Shown here piece by piece: positions 37,834 through 49,686 of a stretch of DNA of 64,000 nt. The DNA is taken from NCBI RefSeq assembly GCF_020832045.1, contig NZ_JAFIFK010000065.1:1-64000 (forward strand), written 5' to 3'. Every line of letters begins with the position of its first letter. Positions within the stretch are counted from its first letter, which is position 1. The notes beneath the pieces are model-generated. The model worked only from the letters and a program-made list of their open reading frames with translations. It made no database searches and was not told the DNA's origin. The stretch comes from Halomonas sp. Its GTDB lineage: Bacteria; Pseudomonadota; Gammaproteobacteria; Pseudomonadales; Halomonadaceae. The position numbers and the translations under genes were made by a program.

Positions 37834-37857
37834 ATTACGTAAAGCACATAACGTAAT
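37834..37857. promoter_or_regulatory. Inverted repeat in the recombinase/kfrA-like divergent promoter region
   Basis: ATTACGT at 37834-37840 and ACGTAAT at 37851-37857 are perfect 7-bp arms with a 10-bp spacer, about one helical turn centre to centre plus a half. They lie in the most AT-rich part of the 269-bp gap (37780-37865) between two divergent genes. KfrA proteins autoregulate by binding repeats in their own promoter, so this is a good operator candidate. Confidence 0.5.
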
Positions 37858-37982
37858 TTCCTTTCTCAAGGCTTGCAAACCGGCTATGCTGAGCAAACTA
37901 GCGGGCGCAAGGCATAGCAAGAACAAGTGTCGCCCGCCGCGTGAGGCATGGAGCAGCCGCCACACCACCAGGGAGAACCGAC

Positions 37983-39032
37983 ATGGCACGCAGCGGTGTG
38001 CAATACGAGGATGTTCAGAGCGCCATCGAGGCCCTTCAAGCCAAGGGAGAAGCACCCAGCGTTCAGAAAATTCGCGAAGTGCTGGGTACCGGCAGCTTCA
38101 CCACGATCAGCGATCATCTACGTGAGTGGCGTTTTCGGCGTGAGCACAGCCGAGAACTCCCCGCCTCGCAGGCCATGCCCGACCCGGTGCTGCGCTTGGC
38201 TGAAAACCTCTGGCACAAGGCTCGAGAGGCGGCTGGCGAGGCGTTGGCGAGCTATCGGGAGCAGGCCGACCAGCGTGTTGCCGAGGCCTTGCACGCGATG
38301 CAGGATGCCCAGCGTCAGGTCGAGGATGCCGAGCAGCGTGAAGCCGCCTTGTCGGCTCATCTGGCAGGCACCGAGCAGCGCCTCGAGTCCCGTAGTGCTG
38401 CTCTGGCACGGATCGAGAGCGAGCGCGATCAATTGCAGGAGCGTGCACGCCAGTTCGAGGAACGGCTGGCCCGCGCCCTGCAACAACTCGACAAACTCCA
38501 GCAGGAGAACGAATTACAGGCCCAGACGCAGCAGCAGGTGCTGGCAGAGCGCGAGGCTCAGCACTTGGCTCGCCTGAACCAGGAAGAGCAGCGGCATGAG
38601 GCAGCCGAGGCACGGCTGATGGCGCTGCTCGACGAGGCGAGGCAGGAACGCGTGTCAGCCGAAAAGCGACACAGTGCCACGCTGCAGCAGCTCGACAAGC
38701 GACACGAGAACCAACAGCGACAGCTTAACGAGACTCAGGCGGCCTTGGCCCGTGAGGAAAAGCAGCATCGCGAGACCCAGTGGGCCAGAAGCCGTGCCGA
38801 AGAGCGTATCGATACGCTGCGTCACGAGCAGTCACTGCTGCAGGCGCGTATCGATGACCAGAAACGCCACATCGAGGAGCAGGCAGCGCGGCTGCGCACG
38901 CTGGAGGCGGAAATGATGCGCCGCACCTGGCAGCCAGGCGAAGAACACGCCGAAGCGCGTCGCGCGAGCAAGGAGGCCAGGCCGGAAATGCAGGAAGGCT
39001 CCGCCGTGGAGCCTTCCGAGGGTGCTCGCTGA
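37983..39032 (+). CDS. KfrA-like coiled-coil DNA-binding protein
   Basis: A 349-residue protein. Residues about 1-115 match the KfrA N-terminal DNA-binding domain: VQYEDVQSAIEALQAKGEAPSVQKIREVLGTGSFTTISDHLREWR. The rest (about 90-330) is a very long Gln/Glu/Arg/Ala-rich coiled coil, as in plasmid KfrA proteins that dimerise and organise DNA near the partition locus. AGGGAGAA precedes the ATG. On a chromosome, beside a divergent tyrosine recombinase, it is unlikely to serve plasmid partition; a role in regulating or shaping recombination is inference only. Confidence 0.85.
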   Translation: MARSGVQYEDVQSAIEALQAKGEAPSVQKIREVLGTGSFTTISDHLREWRFRREHSRELPASQAMPDPVLRLAENLWHKAREAAGEALASYREQADQRVAEALHAMQDAQRQVEDAEQREAALSAHLAGTEQRLESRSAALARIESERDQLQERARQFEERLARALQQLDKLQQENELQAQTQQQVLAEREAQHLARLNQEEQRHEAAEARLMALLDEARQERVSAEKRHSATLQQLDKRHENQQRQLNETQAALAREEKQHRETQWARSRAEERIDTLRHEQSLLQARIDDQKRHIEEQAARLRTLEAEMMRRTWQPGEEHAEARRASKEARPEMQEGSAVEPSEGAR

Positions 39033-39055
39033 ATAGAGGCTGCGCTTAGCGAGGT

Positions 39056-39081
39056 GTGACGCGTCTATCCCGTCGCGTCAC
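39056..39081. terminator. Hairpin between convergent kfrA-like gene and nfuA
   Basis: GTGACGCG at 39056-39063 and CGCGTCAC at 39074-39081 form a perfect 8-bp stem with a 10-nt loop between two convergent genes. No clear T run; a bidirectional 3'-end element is likely. A second 8-bp stem (AAGGCTCC/GGAGCCTT, 38995-39015) lies inside the 3' end of the kfrA-like gene. Confidence 0.5.
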
Positions 39082-39110
39082 CTACTCTGCTCGTGTGCAA
39101 AGCGTTGCGT

Positions 39111-39701
39111 TCAGCGATAATAGGCATTCGTCGTGTCGGAGTGGTCGGTCACATCGCGGATGCCGGCCAGTTCGGGAATACGCTCCATCAGCGTCTTTTC
39201 CACACCTTCCTTGAGCGTCAGGTCGACGGCTGCGCAGCCTTGGCAGCCGCCACCGAACGCCAGCACCGCAACCTGTTTGTCGGTCAGCTCAACCAGCTTG
39301 ATCTCCCCGCCGTGGGCAGCCAAGCCAGGATTGATTTCGCTGTAGAGGATATAGTTGATGCGATCTTCCAGCGGACTGTCGGCGTTGACCTTGGGCATCT
39401 TGGCGTTGGGCGCCTTGATGGTGAGCTGGCCACCCATGCGGTCGGCATTGAAGTCGACCACAGCCTCTTCGAGGAAAGGCAGGCTGTTCTTGTCCAGCAG
39501 CACAGCAAACTTGTCGAGTTCCAGACGCTCGTCGGTGGGCTCTTCCTCACCGGGCCGGCAATAGGCCAGGCAGGTCTCGGCATAGGGCGTACCCGGCTGG
39601 GTAATGAAGATACGCACCGCAATACCTTCGACGTTCTGCTTCTCGAGCAGCTCGGCAAGGTAGTCCTGGGCGCTGTCGGTAATCCGAATGCTCTCGCTCA
39701 T
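39111..39701 (-). CDS. nfuA: Fe-S biogenesis protein NfuA
   Basis: A 196-residue carrier that delivers [4Fe-4S] clusters, especially under oxidative stress. An A-type-like N-terminal domain (about 1-95; [19 protein letters not shown]) is degenerate and non-binding, as in E. coli NfuA. The C-terminal Nfu domain has the cluster ligands in [17 protein letters not shown] (CxxC near 151-154). The upstream in-frame ATGs lack support; GAGAA precedes this one. It converges on the KfrA-like gene and is 243 bp from the divergent metH. Confidence 0.95.
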   Translation of the reverse strand: MSESIRITDSAQDYLAELLEKQNVEGIAVRIFITQPGTPYAETCLAYCRPGEEEPTDERLELDKFAVLLDKNSLPFLEEAVVDFNADRMGGQLTIKAPNAKMPKVNADSPLEDRINYILYSEINPGLAAHGGEIKLVELTDKQVAVLAFGGGCQGCAAVDLTLKEGVEKTLMERIPELAGIRDVTDHSDTTNAYYR

Positions 39702-39944
39702 GGTGTTCTCGCTGGTCGGGCACGGCGTTTGGCCGTCCATATGTGACATGTCATCATGGTAAGCAAAAGCCCGCTCCGAGACAATCCCGACTGTTTTGGT
39801 CGGTTTTTGACCAACCCTGCCCTCAAGCCGCTGGTTTTGCTACCATGTCGAGCCCGATACGACCGCCCTGCCCAGAAGCCGACAAGAATCAACGGGGCGG
39901 CATAGATTCCTGGACGTGACTTTCGCTGGAGACCGACCCGACCC

Positions 39945-43658
<3,714 letters not shown>

Positions 43659-43666
43659 GGTCATGG

Positions 43667-43695
43667 CCGGCCGTGTCCCGTATGGGCACGGCCGG
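43667..43695 (+). terminator. Strong hairpin after metH
   Basis: CCGGCCGTG at 43667-43675 pairs with CACGGCCGG at 43687-43695, and inner CCC/GGG extends the stem across a single bulged T. It starts 8 bp after the metH stop. There is no T run, so termination may be partial or Rho-assisted. Confidence 0.6.
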
Positions 43696-43789
43696 AGGCA
43701 CCGGCAGCCAGCCCGTCGTGCCTCATGGCAGCGCTAACGGGCCTAGCCTTGATCCTTATATGTCTTTACGTATAAAAAATATGAATATT

Positions 43790-43806
43790 TATTCTTTCAA
43801 AGAATA
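43790..43806. promoter_or_regulatory. 17-bp palindrome upstream of cysI
   Basis: TATTCTTT-C-AAAGAATA is a perfect palindrome with 8-bp arms, 63 bp before the cysI start in a strongly AT-rich block (43755-43810). A GGGGC/GCCCC hairpin (43812-43829) follows it. Position and composition suit an operator for a LysR-type regulator such as CysB or another sulfur regulator, but CysB sites are poorly conserved, so this is only a candidate. Confidence 0.45.
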
Positions 43807-43868
43807 TGCCAGGGGCGTTATGGTGCCCCCTGACGCTTCGCCATTCCCCCAGCAGCAGGACCGGCTGA

Positions 43869-45521
43869 ATGTATCGCTATGACACCCATGACCAGGCTCT
43901 GGTCAATGAACGCGTCGCCCAGTTTCGCGACCAGATGGACCGTTATCTGGCCGGACGACTGAGCGACGAAGAGTTTCTGCCGCTACGCGTGCAGAACGGT
44001 CTCTATGTCCAGCGCTACGCGCCCATGCTGCGTATCGCCATTCCCTACGGCATGCTGGCCTCTTACCAGCTGCGCAAGTTGGGCGATCTGGCCCGCGATT
44101 ACGATCGCGGCTATGGCCACTTCACCACGCGCACCAATTTGCAGCTGAACTGGCCGAAGCTGGAAACCGTACCCGACATGCTGGCCGAGCTCGCCAGCGT
44201 GCAAATGCACGGCATTCAGACCAGCGGCAACGATATTCGCAACACCTCCACCGACCAGTTTGCCGGTATTTCCGAAGACGAGGAGGTGGATCCGCGGCCC
44301 TGGTGCGAGCTGATCCGCCAATGGTCGACGTTCCACCCCGAATTCACCTATCTGCCGCGCAAGTTCAAGATCGCCGTGACCGGCGCCTCGGAGGACCGCG
44401 CCGCCATCCAGGTGCACGATGTAGGCCTGCGCTTCTGGCGCGACGACCACGGCGAAGTGCGCGTCAAGGTACTGGCTGGCGGTGGCCTTGGCCGCACGCC
44501 GATGATCGGCGAGGTGGTACGAGACGACCTGCATTGGCAGCACCTGTTGACCTACCTGGAGGCTCTGGTTCGCGTCTATAACCAGTTCGGCCGCCGCGAC
44601 AACAAGTTCAAGGCGCGTATCAAGATCCTCGTCAAGGCACTGGGTGTCGAGGAGTTCCGCCGCCGCGTCGATGCCGAGTGGGCCCACCTCAAGGACGGGC
44701 CTCAAACGTTGACGCGTGAAGCCGTCGAGGCGATGCAAGCGCATTTCGTCGATCCCGATCGCCGCCCCGTCAGCGAGGAGGCGGTCGCCGAATTCGAGCG
44801 CCTGCGGAGCGAGAACCGCGCCTTCTCCCGCTTCGTCACCAATAACGTCCACGGCCACAAGGTACCGGGCTACAAGGCCGTCACGCTCTCTCTCAAGCGC
44901 AGCGGCCACTCACCGGGCGACCTCACCTGGGAGCAGATGCATCAGGTCGCCGATCTCGCCGATGAATTCAGCTACGGCGAGATCCGCGTTACCCACGAGC
45001 AGAATCTGGTACTGGCCGACGTAGCCGTGGATCGCCTGGAAGAGCTTTGGCATCGCCTGGAAGCGCTCGGTCTGGCCAATCCCACCGTGGGCACCCTCGC
45101 CGATCTGATCTGCTGCCCGGGAGGCGATTACTGCGCCTTGGCCAATGCCAAGTCGATCCCGGTGGCCCAGGCTATCCAGGAGCGCTTCGAAGACATCGAC
45201 TTCCTCTACGATCTGGGGCCGCTCGATCTCAATATTTCCGGCTGCATGAATGCCTGCGGTCATCACCATGTGGGCCACATCGGTATTCTCGGCGTCGATA
45301 AGAAAGGCGAGGAGTGGTACCAGATCTCCCTCGGCGGCGCTCAGGGCAACGCCTCATCGCTGGGCAAGATCCTCGGCCCCTCGTTCGACCGCGAGAGCGT
45401 TCCCGAGGTCATCGACAAGGTGTTGCAGGTCTATGTCGGCGAGCGTGCCGACGGTGAGACCTTCATCGAGACCTATCGCCGTATCGGCCTCAAGCCATTC
45501 AAGGAGCGGGTATATGCCTGA
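43869..45521 (+). CDS. cysI: Assimilatory sulfite reductase, siroheme/[4Fe-4S] subunit
   Basis: A 550-residue nitrite/sulfite reductase-family hemoprotein that reduces sulfite to sulfide for cysteine synthesis. Two ferredoxin-like halves (FTTRTNLQLNWPKLE and FSYGEIRVTHEQNLVLADV) and the siroheme-[4Fe-4S] cysteines are visible: CCPGGDYC (about 416-423) and NISGCMNACGHHH (about 455-467). The single-gene form followed by a DUF934 gene matches pseudomonad cysI and suggests a ferredoxin-type or otherwise separate electron donor; no cysJ is nearby. The 3' end overlaps the DUF934 gene by 8 bp. Confidence 0.94.
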   Translation: MYRYDTHDQALVNERVAQFRDQMDRYLAGRLSDEEFLPLRVQNGLYVQRYAPMLRIAIPYGMLASYQLRKLGDLARDYDRGYGHFTTRTNLQLNWPKLETVPDMLAELASVQMHGIQTSGNDIRNTSTDQFAGISEDEEVDPRPWCELIRQWSTFHPEFTYLPRKFKIAVTGASEDRAAIQVHDVGLRFWRDDHGEVRVKVLAGGGLGRTPMIGEVVRDDLHWQHLLTYLEALVRVYNQFGRRDNKFKARIKILVKALGVEEFRRRVDAEWAHLKDGPQTLTREAVEAMQAHFVDPDRRPVSEEAVAEFERLRSENRAFSRFVTNNVHGHKVPGYKAVTLSLKRSGHSPGDLTWEQMHQVADLADEFSYGEIRVTHEQNLVLADVAVDRLEELWHRLEALGLANPTVGTLADLICCPGGDYCALANAKSIPVAQAIQERFEDIDFLYDLGPLDLNISGCMNACGHHHVGHIGILGVDKKGEEWYQISLGGAQGNASSLGKILGPSFDRESVPEVIDKVLQVYVGERADGETFIETYRRIGLKPFKERVYA

Positions 45522-46047
45522 TCAGACCACCACCCTGCCCCCCTTCATTCGTGGCGGCAAGCCGGCCGAAGACCGTTGGGTACTGGTACGTGAAGACGAC
45601 GCCCCGCTTCCGGACAGCCCCGCCATCGTGCCCCTGGCACGCTGGCAGGAACTGGAAGGCAGCCGTGAGCTGGCACCATGGCTGCCCAGTCATACCGAAC
45701 TCACGCCTGAATTGGCCGAGGAGCTTGGCGGCGCCCCGCTGATTGCCATCGACTTTCCCAAGTTCACCGATGGCCGCGGCTACAGCCTGGCGCGATTGCT
45801 GCGCGAGCGCTATGGCTACGAGGGTGAAATTCGCGCTATCGGGGACGTGCTGGTCGACCAGGTATTCTTTCTCACCCGCTGCGGCTTCGATGCCCTGTCG
45901 CTGCGTGAGGATCAGTGGCTGGAAGACGCTCTGCGCGCCTTGAATACCTTCAGTCGTGCCTATCAACCCGCCGTCGACGTGGACGAGCCGCTGTTTCGCC
46001 ACCGCATGCGTGAAAGTGTAAAGCAAGTCCAGCCGGCACTGGTCTAG
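45514..46047 (+). CDS. DUF934-family protein linked to sulfite reductase
   Basis: A 177-residue protein of the DUF934 (PF06073) family, recognised by IAIDFPKFTDGRGYSLARLLRERYGYEGEIRAIGDVLVDQVFFLTRCGFDAL (about 83-135). The family regularly follows cysI in proteobacteria lacking a typical cysJ, and is assumed to assist sulfite reduction, but no reaction is established. AAGGAGCGG precedes the ATG, which lies inside the cysI 3' end, implying coupled translation. A strong bidirectional terminator follows. Confidence 0.9.
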   Translation: MPDQTTTLPPFIRGGKPAEDRWVLVREDDAPLPDSPAIVPLARWQELEGSRELAPWLPSHTELTPELAEELGGAPLIAIDFPKFTDGRGYSLARLLRERYGYEGEIRAIGDVLVDQVFFLTRCGFDALSLREDQWLEDALRALNTFSRAYQPAVDVDEPLFRHRMRESVKQVQPALV

Positions 46048-46076
46048 ACAGCGGCTGACGTTGCCAGCCAAACGCT

Positions 46077-46101
46077 AAAAGCCGGCCTCGTGCCGGCTTT
46101 T
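46077..46101. terminator. Bidirectional intrinsic terminator
   Basis: AAAAGCCGGC / CTCGT / GCCGGCTTTT forms a 10-bp stem with T runs on both strands, between the DUF934 gene and the convergent Smr gene. A classic bidirectional Rho-independent terminator. Confidence 0.93.
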
Positions 46102-46114
46102 TCAGGGTTACGCT

Positions 46115-46708
46115 TCAGCCACGTCGCTTCTGTTGGCGTTCACGATTTGCCGCTTTGGCGCGCTCGCTCTTGCGCAGCATGACCCACGTAGCCCCTAGCC
46201 CGCCGTCTGCCTGCTGGGCGGAGACGTACGCCTGCACTTCCTCAAACTGAGCGAGCCATTTGGCCAGGTAGGAGCGCAACACGTTGGCGGGGCTGTCGAT
46301 CTCCTGCCCACGGCCGTGCACGATGAGTATCGAACGCAAGTCGTGGGCATAGGCCTCGTGAATGAAAGGCGGCAGCATGCGGCGGCATTCCGCCAAGGGT
46401 CGGCGCAGCAGGTGCAGGCGCGACTGGACTGAGTAGCCACCGTGGCGCAGACGGTCGACGACGCCCTGCTGGATACCGTCGCGGCAAAACGCGACAGGAT
46501 CGTAGGGTGGCAGCAGTTCGACGAAATCGTCCGATAGAAAGCTGTCCTGAGCGAGCTCGGCCTGGGCACTTTCTCGGCGGGCCAGTTGAGCCTCGGTCGG
46601 CCGACTGCGGCGCGCCCCCGGGTTGGCCCGATTGGTGCTCCTGCGCAGCGGTCTCACATCCCCCATCAATGCGCTGAAGTCCTGATCCTCGTGTGCTGAG
46701 TGAGTCAT
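46115..46708 (-). CDS. Smr-domain protein (YfcN/SmrB-like)
   Basis: A 197-residue protein. A basic, disordered N-terminus (RRSTNRANPGARRSRPTEAQ) precedes a Smr domain (about 95-180) with the family's SRLHLLRRPLAE and the SILIVHGRGQ motif. Smr domains are nucleases related to the MutS2 C-terminus; E. coli SmrB cleaves mRNA between collided ribosomes. Canonical LDLHG is here reduced to SRLHLL, so catalytic identity is less certain. It diverges from the gamma-glutamylcyclotransferase-like gene. Confidence 0.85.
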   Translation of the reverse strand: MTHSAHEDQDFSALMGDVRPLRRSTNRANPGARRSRPTEAQLARRESAQAELAQDSFLSDDFVELLPPYDPVAFCRDGIQQGVVDRLRHGGYSVQSRLHLLRRPLAECRRMLPPFIHEAYAHDLRSILIVHGRGQEIDSPANVLRSYLAKWLAQFEEVQAYVSAQQADGGLGATWVMLRKSERAKAANRERQQKRRG

Positions 46709-46828
46709 GGCACCCTCCGCTGTGGTCGAGCCTCGACTTCATCCTATCAGAGCCCAGCGGCGGCGGAGAACCGGACAGCCGCTCTTTGCCGTGGCAGGAT
46801 GTGCATCTACGCATCCGATGGAGTAGAC

Positions 46829-47278
46829 ATGCGCCTGCGTCATTGTGTTCTCGGTGTGCTCGTTGCCTTGGCAGTCATACTGAGTTGGCTGTGGTTCACC
46901 ATGCTTAGCCCCCTCACCTACGACCGGCCTGCCCACCTTCCACCCATCGAGCAGGGCGAGCATGCGGTATTCGTCTACGGCACGCTGCGCTTCGCCCCCG
47001 TGAGGTGGGTGGTCATGGGCCGAGCCGGAGAAACGGAAGCGGCCATCCTCGATGGATTTCGTCGCGAGGGCCTCGATCTCACCGAGGCCCCCGGTGAGCG
47101 AGTGGAGGGCGAGGTCATCGTGGTCGATGCCGACGAGCTCGAGCGCCTCGATCGCTATGAACGCCTTGGCATACGCTACCAGCGGGTGCCCATGCGGCTG
47201 ACGGATGGCCGCGTGGCCTGGATCTACCGCCGCTTGAACGAGACCGCTCGCTCCCCCCAGGTCGATGCAAGCGACTGA
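46829..47278 (+). CDS. Membrane-anchored gamma-glutamylcyclotransferase-like (AIG2/GGCT) protein
   Basis: A 149-residue protein with an N-terminal membrane helix (about 4-25: HCVLGVLVALAVILSWLWF) followed by a GGCT-like domain: the substrate-loop HAVFVYGTLRF (about 47-57) and VEGEVIVVDADELERLDRYE (about 92-111), whose Glu would be the general acid/base. Typical bacterial GGCT-like proteins (YtfP) are soluble and about 110-120 residues, so the anchor is unusual and points to an extracytoplasmic face. GGAG before the ATG supports the start. Substrate unknown. Confidence 0.8.
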   Translation: MRLRHCVLGVLVALAVILSWLWFTMLSPLTYDRPAHLPPIEQGEHAVFVYGTLRFAPVRWVVMGRAGETEAAILDGFRREGLDLTEAPGERVEGEVIVVDADELERLDRYERLGIRYQRVPMRLTDGRVAWIYRRLNETARSPQVDASD

Positions 47279-47370
47279 TCGAAGCGGACATTTCCACGGG
47301 CCACGGTTGTGGCGACCCTGGCGCGCCTTCTACAATACGGACCAGCCTTCCAAGGATCGAGGAGTCTCAC

Positions 47371-48769
<1,399 letters not shown>

Positions 48770-48982
48770 CGGGTGAAACATGCGCTGTCCCAGGGGGAGC
48801 ACTCGAAGGGGGCTGAGCCATCCCATGCCCTTAATGCCCCGCTATCTATCGTGTTAGGTACCGGCTGCTGGGTGATGGTGCACCTGGGGGTGGCCACGGG
48901 TTGAGCGTTACCGATTTTGCCGTGGGTGTTGTGCTGCTTCCCTTCTACGGCGACCATAGAATGAAAAGACGAGGAGTACGCC

Positions 48983-49624
48983 ATGACACGCAACATTGCC
49001 GATATAAGGCGGGACTACGAGGGTGGCCGGCTCGAGGAAGGCATGGTGCCCGGCGAGCCCATGGTGCTGTTCGACGAGTGGCTGACGCTGGCATTGGATG
49101 CCGAAGGCCAGGACGGCAATGTGATGACGCTGGCCACGGTCGACAGCCAGGGCCTGCCCCACGCTCGCATTGTGCTGTTGAAGGGCTTCGATGAGCGCGG
49201 CATGGTGTTCTACACCAACTACCACAGCCACAAGGGCAGCGAACTGGCCAATGTTCCCCAGGCCGCACTGGTTTTCTGGTGGCCCAGCTTGGGGCGCCAG
49301 GTGCGTATCGAGGGGCGCGTGGAACAGGTGGGTGAAGCCGAGTCGGATGCCTATTTCAACAGCCGCCCTCGCGCCAGTCAGCTGGGGGCCTGGGTCGCGA
49401 CTCAGAGCGTCGTGATTCCCGATCGGCACTGGATCGAAGAGCGTCAGCATCGCTTCGAGCAGGCCTATGAGGGCCAGGAGATCCCTCGGCCCGTGCATTG
49501 GGGCGGCTATCGGGTAGTGCCGGATATGATCGAGTTCTGGCAGGGCCAGCCGAGCCGGCTGCATGACCGCATCCGCTACGAATTCCGCGACGAAGCCTGG
49601 CGCTCTTTCCGCCTGGCTCCGTGA
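48983..49624 (+). CDS. pdxH: Pyridoxamine 5'-phosphate oxidase
   Basis: A 213-residue FMN enzyme that oxidises PNP or PMP to pyridoxal 5'-phosphate. Family landmarks: DIRRDYEGGRLEE at the N-terminus, LPHARIVLLKGFDERGMVFYTNYHSHKGSEL (about 56-86), RQVRIEGRVEQV, YFNSRPRASQLGAWVATQS (about 124-142) and the C-terminal PSRLHDRIRYE. GACGAGGAG precedes the ATG. A 12-bp-stem hairpin lies between it and the convergent acetyltransferase gene. Confidence 0.96.
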   Translation: MTRNIADIRRDYEGGRLEEGMVPGEPMVLFDEWLTLALDAEGQDGNVMTLATVDSQGLPHARIVLLKGFDERGMVFYTNYHSHKGSELANVPQAALVFWWPSLGRQVRIEGRVEQVGEAESDAYFNSRPRASQLGAWVATQSVVIPDRHWIEERQHRFEQAYEGQEIPRPVHWGGYRVVPDMIEFWQGQPSRLHDRIRYEFRDEAWRSFRLAP

Positions 49625-49646
49625 GTCGTCTCTAATCGATTCTGCG

Positions 49647-49673
49647 CAGGCGCCGATGCCACATCGGCGCCTG
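49647..49673. terminator. Hairpin between convergent pdxH and pat-like gene
   Basis: CAGGCGCCGATG / CCA / CATCGGCGCCTG is a perfect 12-bp stem with a 3-nt loop, 22 bp after the pdxH stop and 13 bp from the end of the opposing gene. Only weak T tracts flank it, but the position fits a shared terminator. Confidence 0.75.
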
Positions 49674-49686
49674 TCGGTTGCCTGCC

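Noticed and set aside
48773-48904. A 43-codon GTG-initiated frame between the DUF2069 gene and pdxH
   Set aside because: No ribosome-binding site of note, no hydrophobic or charged pattern, and no way to show conservation by eye.
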